From: an uncultured Saprospiraceae bacterium
Lineage (GTDB): Bacteria; Bacteroidota; Bacteroidia; Chitinophagales; Saprospiraceae
Direction of reading: 5' to 3'
Length of the DNA: 64,000 bases
Assembly (NCBI GenBank): GCA_937959115.1
Contig: CALGAW010000043.1
Location: forward strand, 1 to 64,000
In this document: piece by piece, positions 18,186 through 26,890 of the stretch
How positions within the stretch are numbered: position 1 is the first letter of the stretch
How the letters are laid out: each line of letters opens with the position of its first letter
The notes under the pieces: model-generated
What the model saw: only the letters and a program-made list of their open reading frames with translations
Database searches by the model: none
Told to the model about the DNA's origin: nothing
Translations under genes and position numbers: made by a program

Positions 18186-20114
18186 ATGCCGTCTTCTAAA
18201 TTCTTTGTTTATTGCTTCTTGGGTCTTTCAGCTCTATTGCTGATGTACTGTAATCAGCCTACACAGCATCACATTACTGGAGCAGCAAATGAGTTTAGAA
18301 ATTTACATGATAGTGTTAAGTATATGGGCATGGAAACCTGTAGATCTTGTCATGAGAATATCTACGAAACCTTTATCGAAACTGGCATGGGGCAATCATT
18401 CGATAAAGCAACTAAGTCTAAGAGTTCTGCCAAATTTGACAAACATGCCGTAGTCTACGATGAGTCATTAGATTTCTACTACAAGCCATTCTGGAAAAAC
18501 GATGAATTATTTATCAAAGAATACCGTCTCAACGGAACAGATACCAGCTATTCCAGAACTGAAAAAATTAGCTATGTCATTGGCTCTGGTCAGCACACCA
18601 ACTCTCACCTAATCAATGAAAATGGCTATGTCTATCAAGCACCCATCACCTTCTATACACAAGATGGTAAATGGGATATGGCTCCTGGGTTTGACAATGG
18701 AGCCAGCTCACGGTTTTCTAGGATTATTGCTTCGGAATGCATGACATGCCACAACCATTTGCCAGTTCAGGTAGAAGGTTCACAAAATAAATATGAGGAA
18801 GTGCCTACAGGAATTGAGTGTGAGCGTTGCCACGGTCCAGGCGAAATACATGTCAAAGAGAAATTAGCAGGCGAGATCATCGATACCTCGAAGTATATTG
18901 ATTACTCCATAGTCAATCCGGCCAATCTTCCAGTAGAACTGGAGGTAGATATCTGTCAACGCTGTCATTTGCAAGGAACTGCCGTTCTTAATGAAGGGAA
19001 AACATTCCATGATTTCCGACCAGGCATGCCTTTAAACGCTGTGATGAACGTTTTCCTGCCGAGATACTCCAATAGTCATGAACGGTTTATTATGGCTTCT
19101 CAGGCAGATAGAATGCGTTTGAGCAAGTGCTTTACCATTGGAAAGGTGAGTTGTACAAAATGCCATAATCCGCATCAATCCATTAAATCAACGTCGATTG
19201 AAACAATTAATGCTGCTTGTATAGATTGTCATAAGCAATCAGTAGAAGAGGTTTGTTCAGTGCCTATGGCTGAACGTGTGGCTAAAAAGAATGATTGTGC
19301 TGGTTGTCATATGCCGAAATCAGGAAGCATCGACATTCCTCATGTTCGGATTACAGATCATTTTATTGGGAAGCCAATTACTGCAAAACAGCAATCAGAT
19401 ATCCAGGGATTTATTGGGCTTGAATGCCTTACAGACCAACAACCAGCTGATTTATTGATGGCAAAAGGTTATATCGCTTTGTATGATAAGTTTGTACCAG
19501 AAAAACAGATGCTCGATTCCGCTCAATTCTTCCTAGATCGCTCTAAGGCACCCGTAGCTGAAAAGCTGAAGACGGCCGTTCATTATTATTTTACTCGAAA
19601 AGATTATTCTGCAGTGCTTAGAACGATTGAGCAGTTGACTGAATATCAAGTAAAAGATCCTTGGACGGCTTATCGAGTGGGAGATAGTTATTCTAGACTG
19701 AAACAACCTAAGAAAGCGCTGAAGTTCCTTGATATCGCTGTGAAAGAACAACCATTCAATTTGGACTTTCAAAATAAATATGGTGTAGCCTTGATGGAAG
19801 ACAAGCAGTACAATAAGGCGATGGAAACATTTACCTTTATTTTGAATGAAAATACCAAACAACCCATTGCACATAGTAACCTAGGATTTCTTTACCTTCT
19901 AAAAGGAAATGGAGCTAAAGCGATTGGTCATATCGACAAGGCATTAGCGCTTGATCCTGATTATGAAAAAGCTTGGCTGAATAAACTTAGTTATTTTGTT
20001 GGCACCAAGAAGATGGATGATGCCCGCAAGTTGTTGAATAGGATGGTAGTTAAGTTCCCGAATAGTGATAAAATCAAACAGGTACAAGCTCGATTATTTA
20101 AAAAACCTTTATAA
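18186..20114 (+). CDS. Heptahaem cytochrome c lipoprotein with C-terminal TPR repeats
   Basis: 642 residues. The signal sequence has a lipobox-like LLMYC (Cys22). Seven CxxCH haem-attachment motifs are visible: CRSCH (52-56), CMTCH, CERCH, CQRCH, CTKCH, CIDCH and CAGCH, all before about residue 375. The arrangement resembles the cytochrome c554/octahaem families. Residues about 430-640 form TPR repeats (YRVGDSYSRLKQPKKALKFLDIAV, NLGFLYLLKGNGAKAIGHIDKAL). An electron-transfer or haem-enzyme role on the outer side of a membrane is likely; the substrate is unknown. The mltA gene starts 6 bp after the stop. Confidence 0.88.
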   Translation: MPSSKFFVYCFLGLSALLLMYCNQPTQHHITGAANEFRNLHDSVKYMGMETCRSCHENIYETFIETGMGQSFDKATKSKSSAKFDKHAVVYDESLDFYYKPFWKNDELFIKEYRLNGTDTSYSRTEKISYVIGSGQHTNSHLINENGYVYQAPITFYTQDGKWDMAPGFDNGASSRFSRIIASECMTCHNHLPVQVEGSQNKYEEVPTGIECERCHGPGEIHVKEKLAGEIIDTSKYIDYSIVNPANLPVELEVDICQRCHLQGTAVLNEGKTFHDFRPGMPLNAVMNVFLPRYSNSHERFIMASQADRMRLSKCFTIGKVSCTKCHNPHQSIKSTSIETINAACIDCHKQSVEEVCSVPMAERVAKKNDCAGCHMPKSGSIDIPHVRITDHFIGKPITAKQQSDIQGFIGLECLTDQQPADLLMAKGYIALYDKFVPEKQMLDSAQFFLDRSKAPVAEKLKTAVHYYFTRKDYSAVLRTIEQLTEYQVKDPWTAYRVGDSYSRLKQPKKALKFLDIAVKEQPFNLDFQNKYGVALMEDKQYNKAMETFTFILNENTKQPIAHSNLGFLYLLKGNGAKAIGHIDKALALDPDYEKAWLNKLSYFVGTKKMDDARKLLNRMVVKFPNSDKIKQVQARLFKKPL

Positions 20115-20120
20115 TTTAAG

Positions 20121-21332
20121 ATGTTGAAACAATCAATTTTATTTACCCTTCTAGTTTTGTTTAATTTAGGATGTGAAACAACTTCCAAAAATAGAGAAGC
20201 GGCTCAGGATCAGCCTAAGACTGATCAACCGATTGAAAAACAAGCAAAACAGAAATACCAAGCAAACAAGAAAGAGAAAAAGTTGATTGGACATGGTTTT
20301 ACCTTTGAAAACAATGGTAAATCTGATAAAGACACCGTATTGTTGAGCAATGTGTTTACGAAAGAGAAGGTATCGATTGATGTTTCATCCCTGATCACTA
20401 AAGATTTTCAACAGGCGATGAAGAAGAACAATAGCTACCTCAATAAGGTCAAGCATAAGGAGCTTCAAGCCACAAAAAACCTTTCATTCGGTTATAATGA
20501 TGTATTGAAGGTAGGTGAACTACTAAGAACCATTAAACCAGGCCAAACATTTGAGGACTTGTTTGAAACACATAAGATCTATGGGGAAGATAAAATGAGT
20601 AATGTGCATTTCACTTCTTATTTTATTCCAATACTAAAAGTGAAAGACAAACCAGATAGTGAATATAAGTACCCGCTTTATCGAAAACCCAAAAATTGGA
20701 ATGGTACACTGCCGACTCGAGTTCAAATTGATAAAGAAGGCGCCCTAAAAGGCAAAGGACTAGAAATCGCTTATTCGAAAAGCCTTGTTGACATTCATTT
20801 TATGATGGTTCAAGGATCAGGTTACGTGGAATATCGAGATGGAAGTCAAAAGCTATTTTCTTACGGAGGTAAGAATGGGCATAAGTATGTTAGTCTTGGC
20901 CGTTACCTAGTAGAGAAAGGAGAAGTGCCTGCAGAGGAGATTTCACTTTCTGCAATTAAGGAGTGGTGTGCAAATCACCCAGAACAAGTGACTGAGTTAC
21001 TCTATCGAAATCCGAGTTATGTGTTTTTCACCCCATCTGACAGTCAGCCAATTGGTGCGGCAAATGTAGAGTTGACTGATTTGCACTCTGTGGCAGTGGA
21101 TAAGACATTTCTTCCTTTGGGCACTATTCTTCTAGGAAAGGTACCTGTGTTAGATACGGACAACAAATTTGCGCGTCACGAATACAGGTTGCTGATTTCA
21201 CAAGATGTTGGAGGTGCGATCAAAGGTGCGGGGCACATTGATATTTATGCTGGAGTAGGGGAGCAAGGCAAACGATTGGCCGATGCGATGCACCATTATG
21301 GACAAATCTGGTTGCTGTTGCCTAAGAAATAG
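20121..21332 (+). CDS. mltA: Membrane-bound lytic murein transglycosylase A
   Basis: 403 residues; lipoprotein signal with Cys in FNLGCETT. MltA-type double-psi barrel and 3D domain: VQGSGYVEYRDGSQKLFSY in the middle, NPSYVFFTPSDSQPIGAANVELTDLHSVAVD, and the terminal 3D signature with catalytic Asp-type residues (SQDVGGAIKGAGHIDIYAG). It cleaves peptidoglycan glycans to anhydromuropeptides in the periplasm. It follows the multihaem cytochrome by 6 bp, so the two are probably co-transcribed. Its last 11 bp overlap the convergent MscS gene. Confidence 0.92.
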   Translation: MLKQSILFTLLVLFNLGCETTSKNREAAQDQPKTDQPIEKQAKQKYQANKKEKKLIGHGFTFENNGKSDKDTVLLSNVFTKEKVSIDVSSLITKDFQQAMKKNNSYLNKVKHKELQATKNLSFGYNDVLKVGELLRTIKPGQTFEDLFETHKIYGEDKMSNVHFTSYFIPILKVKDKPDSEYKYPLYRKPKNWNGTLPTRVQIDKEGALKGKGLEIAYSKSLVDIHFMMVQGSGYVEYRDGSQKLFSYGGKNGHKYVSLGRYLVEKGEVPAEEISLSAIKEWCANHPEQVTELLYRNPSYVFFTPSDSQPIGAANVELTDLHSVAVDKTFLPLGTILLGKVPVLDTDNKFARHEYRLLISQDVGGAIKGAGHIDIYAGVGEQGKRLADAMHHYGQIWLLLPKK

Positions 21333-22173
21333 TTGTAGCTGATTTATTGACAATTGTACGATGTGGATACGGTAATTCAATCCCCTCCTTGTCAAAACGT
21401 ACCTTAATTCGCTCAAGCAGATCACAAGCTAAGACGAAACTATCTGAAGCATCTTTTGCCCATATCCAGGCTCTAAGATTTACACTGTATTCCCCAATGC
21501 TTAGGACTCGGACGGTGATTTCGGGAACACCATCAGCTACTTGTTCCGGTGTTCTTGTATCTATTTGTAGGTTATGGCTGGCTGCCTCTTCACTAATAAT
21601 CCTTTTGGCAAGTTCTATATTGCTTTCGAAGCTGATGGGCAGATCAATCCGTCTACAAATTTTTTCGTTAGCGAAGTCTGCATTGACAATGATCTCATCA
21701 CTAATAACTGAGTTTGGGATGATAATCCGCTTGTTTTCGTAATCTCTAATGATCGTATGTCTAAGGGTAATATCCTTTACCACTCCACTTATAGAATCTT
21801 TTATTTGAATGCGGTCATTTACTTTAAAAGGTTTGAAAATAACAAGGAAAATACCACTCATGATATTACTTAATGCATGTTGAGATGCTAAACCTGCTAC
21901 TACTGCTAAAATACCAGCACCTGTTAATATAGAACTAGCAACTGCCTTGAATGCAGGTAAGGTATAGAGTGCCCAACCGATTCCAATCAAGTAAATGAGC
22001 GCGCTAATTGAATGTTTTAAAAATTGATAATTGGTTGGATCGTTTTCTAGAACCTCAGTAGAGTACTTTATATATCTTCCGAATGTCTTCCGAAAAATGG
22101 TGGCAAGCAAGAATGTAACAATGATAATGCCTGCTACAATAAACAAATAGTCAAATCGTTCAAGAATGTTCAT
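21322..22173 (-). CDS. mscS: Small-conductance mechanosensitive channel (MscS family)
   Basis: 283 residues from ATG 22173; a TTG at 22215 would add 14 residues. Three membrane segments (about 5-25, 55-75 and 80-105). The pore-lining TM3 is rich in Gly/Ala (TGAGILAVVAGLASQHALSNIMSGIFLVIFKPF), the hallmark of MscS. The soluble beta domain (VNDRIQI...GVVKDITLRHTIIRDYENKRIIIPNS) and C-terminal alpha/beta domain follow. Osmotic-shock release valve of the inner membrane. Confidence 0.93.
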   Translation of the reverse strand: MNILERFDYLFIVAGIIIVTFLLATIFRKTFGRYIKYSTEVLENDPTNYQFLKHSISALIYLIGIGWALYTLPAFKAVASSILTGAGILAVVAGLASQHALSNIMSGIFLVIFKPFKVNDRIQIKDSISGVVKDITLRHTIIRDYENKRIIIPNSVISDEIIVNADFANEKICRRIDLPISFESNIELAKRIISEEAASHNLQIDTRTPEQVADGVPEITVRVLSIGEYSVNLRAWIWAKDASDSFVLACDLLERIKVRFDKEGIELPYPHRTIVNKSATTIS

Positions 22174-22259
22174 GAATAGTATTGTTTTCTTTAGAGGAAG
22201 CAATTGTGTTTTCAAGTGTAAAGGTAAGATTTACTTGTAAACGGGTATCCTAGAATTAA

Positions 22260-22299
22260 AAAAATCCTAAAGCAATTTTAAAACTACTTTAGGATTTTT
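22260..22299 (-). terminator. Strong intrinsic terminator
   Basis: 13-bp perfect inverted repeat (22260-22272 with 22287-22299) with A/T-rich outer ends, immediately after the stop of the T9SS protein at 22320 on the minus strand. It insulates that gene from mscS. Confidence 0.8.
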
Positions 22300-22319
22300 C
22301 TTAGAAGTAAGTAAGATAC

Positions 22320-23453
22320 TTAGAATTTAATAATCGATGTATTAAAACGATCTGTGCCATTATTAAGATTGAAAATATAATGTCCACTTGCTAAATTTTG
22401 GATATTCATTTTCAAAACTTGCTCGCCCGCTTCTAGATTATACATTTCAGAACGTAAAACCTTTCCGTTAAGATCTACAATCGTTTGAGTATAAGTGCCA
22501 GCTTTTGCAAGGTTAAGGGCAACATTCACTTCATTCTTGGCTGGAATTGGATAAACAGATATTTGATTTATATTCGTTTCAAGATATACTGTAACGATAT
22601 CTGAATAAGTGAAACTACCATCAAGATCTACTTGTTTCAGTCTGTAGTAGTGATCCGAACCTTTCACAGGTGAATTATGCGTAAATCGATAGTGTTGCGT
22701 TTGAATTGTAGTTCCAGCTCCAACAATTTGATCGAGTGCAGAGAAATCATTGCCATCAATTGAATGTTCTATAACAAAATGACTGTTGTCTTTTTCTGTG
22801 GCTGTTACCCATTCTAACAATACACTATTCCCATATTGTCTAGCAGAAAAGTCTGAAAGTTCAATTGGTAATGCGGTTGGCGGAAAAACAAGTGCAGTTG
22901 GAGCGTTTGAACCACCATCTCCTGCGTTTGTTCCATTCCCGTTTGCAGCAATTCCACCTGCATAGAAGGTAACATCACCAGTTGGTAAAAGACTAGCAGG
23001 AGATGTCCATTGAAATGTAAAAATCTTTGAAGTGTTGTAACTAGAATGTTCTGCGACTTCGGTTCCAGAGGCAAGAGTAACAATTGAAATACCCGTTCCT
23101 GGGTTGGTAAATGCACCTGCTTGCATATTACTTCCATCAATAGCAACACATTGGAATCCAAACCTAGTTGGTGAGCCAATAGGATGATTGACTTCTACTT
23201 CAACATCATAGGTAGTGCTAGGTGCCCACTCAGTTGCCACATTAGTTGTTCCCATATCAAAAATTCGGATTGCAGTGGTAACTGCTCCAAAGCTTCCTGG
23301 ACTACCATGGCAGGTAGCGCAAGTTGTAGCCTGTCCTCCTGGGGCGCCTATATAATAATTAAAGGCTGCTGTTGCTGGACCTGCTCCATAACCAGTAAGC
23401 AGAATAAAAGCGGCAAGACAAGAAAATACAAGTAAAAGGTAAAATTTTTTCAT
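22320..23453 (-). CDS. Reeler-like (choice-of-anchor V) protein with T9SS sorting domain
   Basis: 377 residues, exported by signal peptide and then T9SS. The N-terminal domain (about 25-190) has one CxxCH motif (CATCHG, near residue 44) and the VEVNHP...TRFGFQCVAID pattern of Reeler/choice-of-anchor V domains. A fibronectin-like segment follows (about 195-290, ELSDFSARQYGNSVLLEWVTATEKDNSHFVIEHS). The last 85 residues are a type A sorting domain (ISVYPIPAKNEVNVAL...SGHYIFNL). The CxxCH may bind haem; the function is otherwise unknown. Confidence 0.85.
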   Translation of the reverse strand: MKKFYLLLVFSCLAAFILLTGYGAGPATAAFNYYIGAPGGQATTCATCHGSPGSFGAVTTAIRIFDMGTTNVATEWAPSTTYDVEVEVNHPIGSPTRFGFQCVAIDGSNMQAGAFTNPGTGISIVTLASGTEVAEHSSYNTSKIFTFQWTSPASLLPTGDVTFYAGGIAANGNGTNAGDGGSNAPTALVFPPTALPIELSDFSARQYGNSVLLEWVTATEKDNSHFVIEHSIDGNDFSALDQIVGAGTTIQTQHYRFTHNSPVKGSDHYYRLKQVDLDGSFTYSDIVTVYLETNINQISVYPIPAKNEVNVALNLAKAGTYTQTIVDLNGKVLRSEMYNLEAGEQVLKMNIQNLASGHYIFNLNNGTDRFNTSIIKF

Positions 23454-23557
23454 AAAAAAGCATTCAGATTAAGTAATAAATAAGGTGGTGTAAGATACTA
23501 AAATTGCACTAAAAGAGCAATAGTTATACCTTATATAAATATAGATTAAGCTTATGT

Positions 23558-24709
23558 TTAATACGTTGCCAATGACTGATCAATTTCTTTAGCATAAGCT
23601 AATATACCGCCTTTTAAATTGTATAGGTTGTTGTAGCCGAGTGTGTCTTGTAGTAAACGAATCGCATCCGCACTCCGTTTTCCACTGCGACAATGAATGA
23701 TTACTTTTTTATCCTTTGATATTAGGTTTGCCTTTTCCAATACAGAACTTAAAGGAATGAGCTCACCATTTATTTGTGAAATTTCATATTCATAGGGTTC
23801 TCGGACGTCAATCAACTGGTATTGTTCACCATCAGAAATTAACTGGTGAAGCTCTTGAACAGAAACTTCCTTTACGGGAACCTCTTCTTGCTTTTCTTCT
23901 GCTGGTTTTATGCCACAAAATTGTTGATAATCAATCAATTCAGTAATAGGCTTTAAATTTTTATTCTTATTAAGGTTAAGTGTTCTTGTATCAAAATTCA
24001 GTGCATCAAACACGAATAAGCGACCAACCAATGGATTACCGATGCCAGTGATCACCTTAATCACTTCATTTGCTTGCAGACTACCGATTATCCCTGGCAA
24101 TACACCAATCACACCACCTTCTGCACAACTCGGAACCAAGCCAGGCGGCGGTGGCTCTGGAAACAGGTCGCGGTAATTCGGCCCAACAACTCCTTCCTTA
24201 TCCGTATAGTTGAACACACTTACTTGTCCATCGAATCTAAAAATAGAAGCATACACATTCGGAATTCCTAAGATCACACAAGCATCGTTGACTAAATATC
24301 GCGTAGGAAAGTTATCTGTTCCATCTGCTACTAGATCATATCCCTTCATTATCTCTAAAGCGTTATCAGAAGTAAGCATGGTGTTGTAGGTCTCAAATTC
24401 GACATGCGGATTAAGTGATTCCAAGCGTTTCTTCGCCGCGTCTACCTTCGGCATTCCTACATTCTCAACACCAAACAAGACTTGACGCTGCAGATTAGAT
24501 TCATCAACTACATCAAAATCTACGATACCGATGTGCCCCACGCCAGCAGCTGTAAGGTATAAGAGCAGGGGACTGCCCAATCCGCCAGAACCAACGACAA
24601 GTACTCTAGCTTCCTTGAGTTTACGTTGTCCTTCAATATTAAATTCAGGAATAATTAGATGACGGCTATACCGTTCTAGTTCTTCCTTGCTAAAAGTAGT
24701 TTGTGCCAT
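23558..24709 (-). CDS. moeB: MoeB/MoeZ-type adenylyltransferase with rhodanese domain
   Basis: 383 residues, cytosolic. The ThiF/MoeB E1-like domain (1-250) has nucleotide-binding GSGGLGSP at 40-47, DxxNLQRQ and VPSCAEGGVIGVLPG. The C-terminal rhodanese domain (about 280-380) has active-site loop HCRSGKRS. It adenylates the C-terminal Gly of a ubiquitin-like sulfur carrier and passes persulfide sulfur to it. As last gene of the cysM-mec-cysO operon it probably charges CysO, in the role MoeZ plays for CysO in Mycobacterium. It could also serve ThiS or MoaD, since no molybdopterin or thiamine gene is nearby to decide. Confidence 0.9.
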   Translation of the reverse strand: MAQTTFSKEELERYSRHLIIPEFNIEGQRKLKEARVLVVGSGGLGSPLLLYLTAAGVGHIGIVDFDVVDESNLQRQVLFGVENVGMPKVDAAKKRLESLNPHVEFETYNTMLTSDNALEIMKGYDLVADGTDNFPTRYLVNDACVILGIPNVYASIFRFDGQVSVFNYTDKEGVVGPNYRDLFPEPPPPGLVPSCAEGGVIGVLPGIIGSLQANEVIKVITGIGNPLVGRLFVFDALNFDTRTLNLNKNKNLKPITELIDYQQFCGIKPAEEKQEEVPVKEVSVQELHQLISDGEQYQLIDVREPYEYEISQINGELIPLSSVLEKANLISKDKKVIIHCRSGKRSADAIRLLQDTLGYNNLYNLKGGILAYAKEIDQSLATY

Positions 24710-24783
24710 AACTTATATCTTTCATCTTTACGTCAACAATTAATCATTAATCATTAACTGAATAAATTCCTCACCAATAATAA

Positions 24784-25062
24784 TTAAGAAATACCACCTG
24801 CAATAGCTGGAATAATACTAACAACCGTATCTTCTTGAATTGCTGTTTTTTCATTGTCTAGTGCTTGAATATCATCATCTCCAACAAATATTCGGATGAA
24901 GGAGCGGATCTTGCCTTCCTTATCAAACAAATGCTGTTGGAGTCCTGGATATAGTTTTGCTAAATCTTCGATTGCTGCCTGCACCGTTTCTGATTTTGAA
25001 TCTATTGTTGCTGTTTGCTCAGTAAACTTTCTAAGTGGAGTAGGTATTATTATCTTTGCCAT
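24784..25062 (-). CDS. cysO: CysO-like ubiquitin-fold sulfur carrier with GG-Ile-Ser tail
   Basis: 92-residue MoaD/ThiS-fold protein. From memory of mycobacterial CysO, the matching features are IPTPLR at the N-terminus, the FVGDDDI segment and the ending IIPAIAGG. The carrier Gly-Gly (89-90) is followed by two extra residues, Ile-Ser, so the thiocarboxylate-forming Gly is masked until trimmed. The JAMM protease gene immediately upstream is the obvious processing enzyme. It is the sulfur donor for the CysM-type synthase two genes upstream (inference from context and family). Confidence 0.85.
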   Translation of the reverse strand: MAKIIIPTPLRKFTEQTATIDSKSETVQAAIEDLAKLYPGLQQHLFDKEGKIRSFIRIFVGDDDIQALDNEKTAIQEDTVVSIIPAIAGGIS

Positions 25063-25155
25063 AATATTTTATGTAATTTTTATAGTTTAATGACTTACTA
25101 GTTCTGTTCTATCAACTAAAAATGAACGATCATCAGCCTATTATTTGTTTGATTA

Positions 25156-25599
25156 TTAATGGTTTTGTAATTGTGGAATCTTTAATTTTTCTTCTTCAAA
25201 TTGCTGCGTTCCTTCTTTTATTCTCCAACTCGTAGCTTTCGCAAATGTTCCTTCCTGAATGGATAGAATCAGGTAAGAGAAAAACGGCATTGCCTGAATT
25301 CGGTCATGTTCTGAAGGAATTGCAGGATGATTAGGATGAGAATGGTAAACGCCAAGCAGGGTTAGATCTTGCTCAAGGGCTAACCGTTCCGCTTTCATAT
25401 AGTCTAGGGGGGAGATCTCAAAACGTCGGCGCTGATCGCCTGTTTTATTGTTTAGAGCGGGTGTTGCTTTCGTAATCACTCTTGCGTTCTTATTGTCGCC
25501 AAAGAGAAATCCACAGCCTTCGTAAGGGAAGGATGATTCTAAATGCTCCTTTACCTGTAGAAAAACGTCTGAATGAATCAGTACTTCTAGGTTATTCAT
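25156..25599 (-). CDS. mec: JAMM/MPN+ metalloprotease (Mec-like)
   Basis: 147-residue zinc isopeptidase of the Mov34/JAMM family. All motif residues are present: Glu27 (YEGCGF), His86 and His88 (GVYHSHP), Ser96 and Asp99, matching E...HxHx7SxxD. In Mycobacterium the homologue Mec releases cysteine from CysO-cysteine; related proteases trim the C-terminal extension from other sulfur carriers. Here both jobs are plausible because CysO ends GG-Ile-Ser. Its start overlaps the end of cysM by 8 bp, indicating translational coupling. Confidence 0.88.
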   Translation of the reverse strand: MNNLEVLIHSDVFLQVKEHLESSFPYEGCGFLFGDNKNARVITKATPALNNKTGDQRRRFEISPLDYMKAERLALEQDLTLLGVYHSHPNHPAIPSEHDRIQAMPFFSYLILSIQEGTFAKATSWRIKEGTQQFEEEKLKIPQLQNH

Positions 25600-26536
25600 G
25601 TTTATATATTTCGGTTAAAATTTCTTTGTACTTGCTACCATCATCTGGGAAAACAGTGACCACAACTCCCTTGTGTATGCTATTTGCTACACGTATTGCT
25701 CCTGCTAGATTTGCAGCGGAACTAGGGCTTAAAATCAACCCTTCTTTTTTGCTGGTTTCTTTGATTAATTTATAAGCTTCTTCTGTGTCCACAGTCAGGT
25801 TTATGTCTGCAATATCATTGTCGTAGATGCCGGGTACCCTTGCTGTTTCGAGATGTTTCCATCCTTCTAATCCATGCAAGGCTGTTTCTGGCTGTAAGCT
25901 GATGAAATGAATCGTAGGATTCAGTTCTCGCAAACCTCTTGACGTGCCTACAAATGTTCCTGTTGTTCCAAGGCCAGCAACAAAGTGTGTTACGGTTGAC
26001 TTGGTTTGATACAAGATTTCTTGTGCTGTTGTCTTGTAGTGCGCTTTCCAATTGGCTTGATTGTTATATTGATCTGCGTAGTAATACTTCTCAGGATTTT
26101 CAGCATATAGTTCTTTTGCTTTGATTTGTGCCCCATCTGTACCATCAAACTTAGACGTGTAAATCAGTTTTGCGCCGTACGCTTTTAACAGTGATTTTCG
26201 TTCACTGGATGCGTTTTCTGGTATTACAATCGTGACTGGAATCTGGAGCGCGGCAGCGATACTCGCATAGGCAAGTCCAGTATTTCCGCTAGTGGCGTCT
26301 AGTAGGACTTTATCACTATTCAGTTCACCTGTTTTAATTGCTTCTAGAATAATGTTATAGGCTGGTCTTGCTTTTACGCTGCCACCGAGTTGCATCCATT
26401 CGAGTTTTGCATATATTTTCACATTTTCCTTTTGGAAAATATTCGCAATTGGAAATAATGGGGTATTCCCAATAAATGAATTAAGGCTGACTACCTTTTC
26501 TAGCAATTGTTCGTCAATAATGGATAGTTGATTCAT
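25592..26536 (-). CDS. cysM: CysM-type cysteine synthase
   Basis: 314-residue fold-type II PLP enzyme. Lys55 (GGSVKARP) forms the Schiff base, TSGNTG (82-87) binds substrate carboxylate, and GLGTTGT (188-194) cradles PLP phosphate. The stretch THFVAGLGTTGT plus the operon partners point to the sulfur-carrier-dependent synthase that acts on an activated serine such as O-phosphoserine or O-acetylserine, condensing it with CysO thiocarboxylate. The Arg that reads O-phosphoserine in M. tuberculosis CysM seems to align with Lys227, so the acceptor is uncertain. Preceded by two poly-Cys leader/attenuator units. Confidence 0.88.
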   Translation of the reverse strand: MNQLSIIDEQLLEKVVSLNSFIGNTPLFPIANIFQKENVKIYAKLEWMQLGGSVKARPAYNIILEAIKTGELNSDKVLLDATSGNTGLAYASIAAALQIPVTIVIPENASSERKSLLKAYGAKLIYTSKFDGTDGAQIKAKELYAENPEKYYYADQYNNQANWKAHYKTTAQEILYQTKSTVTHFVAGLGTTGTFVGTSRGLRELNPTIHFISLQPETALHGLEGWKHLETARVPGIYDNDIADINLTVDTEEAYKLIKETSKKEGLILSPSSAANLAGAIRVANSIHKGVVVTVFPDDGSKYKEILTEIYKHE

Positions 26537-26621
26537 CTTTTCTTTTTTAAAAGGTTTGGGAAGATTATTATTATCTTCCCAAATACCTAACCAAATAAAT
26601 CTCTCTTTAAAAAACCTATTG

Positions 26622-26653
26622 AAAAAAAAAGTCCTTCCGTCGCGGGAAAGACT
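26622..26653 (-). terminator. Attenuator terminator 2 (between poly-Cys leader 2 and cysM)
   Basis: On the minus strand a 9-bp stem (26645-26653 with 26630-26638, one G-T pair) with a 6-nt loop runs into nine T. It would stop transcription before cysM. Its 5' arm, TCTTTCCC (26644-26651), is perfectly complementary over 8 nt to GGGAAAGA at 26684-26691, which lies at the end of leader 2, giving a mutually exclusive antiterminator. Confidence 0.85.
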
Positions 26654-26680
26654 AATATCTTTTACAAATCAGATAATAAT

Positions 26681-26743
26681 TCATCTTTCCCTTGGCTTCA
26701 AGCGGCAACAACAGCAACAAGTTGAATTAAAAGATTTGATCAT
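26681..26743 (-). CDS. Leader peptide 2 with five consecutive Cys codons
   Basis: A 20-codon ORF, MIKSFNSTCCCCCRLKPRER, too short for normal gene calling. Codons 9-13 are TGT TGC TGT TGT TGC (26719-26705). Its last codons contain the antiterminator half GGGAAAGA and its stop (26681-26683) directly abuts it. A ribosome that finishes translation would therefore mask that half and let the terminator form, while one stalled on the Cys codons would free it. Located between the first attenuator and cysM. Mechanism inferred from sequence geometry. Confidence 0.85.
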   Translation of the reverse strand: MIKSFNSTCCCCCRLKPRER

Positions 26744-26754
26744 TTCTAAAAATT

Positions 26755-26786
26755 AAAAAAAGCCTTTCCAATACTATCGGAAAGAC
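26755..26786 (-). terminator. Attenuator terminator 1 (after poly-Cys leader 1)
   Basis: On the minus strand an 8-bp stem GTCTTTCC/GGAAAGGC (26779-26786 with 26762-26769) with a 9-nt loop and seven T. It lies 32 nt after the stop of leader 1 and before leader 2. A competing pairing is less clear than for attenuator 2: AAGCC near 26807-26811 could pair with GGCTT of the 3' arm. Confidence 0.75.
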
Positions 26787-26818
26787 TTCGGTTATCTTAT
26801 AACATAGGCTTCCTGATA

Positions 26819-26881
26819 CTAAATTTTAGTATTGCAACAACATGTGCAGTAGAAAGGCGCTATGTTTACTATTTTCTTCAT
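26819..26881 (-). CDS. Leader peptide 1 with Cys-Thr-Cys-Cys-Cys
   Basis: A 20-codon ORF, MKKIVNIAPFYCTCCCNTKI, the same length as leader 2. Codons 12 and 14-16 are Cys. The ATG at 26881 lies about 9 nt downstream of a perfect TAnnTTTG -7 box, so the transcript would be leaderless or nearly so. Followed by a hairpin of ATACTAAA/TTTAGTAT type around its stop and then terminator 1. Proposed first Cys-tRNA sensor of the operon. Confidence 0.78.
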   Translation of the reverse strand: MKKIVNIAPFYCTCCCNTKI

Positions 26882-26890
26882 TCGTTATGA

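Noticed and set aside
26537-26890. SAM-I (S-box) or other riboswitch upstream of cysM
   Set aside because: The hairpins near sulfur genes prompted this, but the conserved riboswitch core is not visible, whereas the two poly-Cys ORFs with competing hairpins explain the region.
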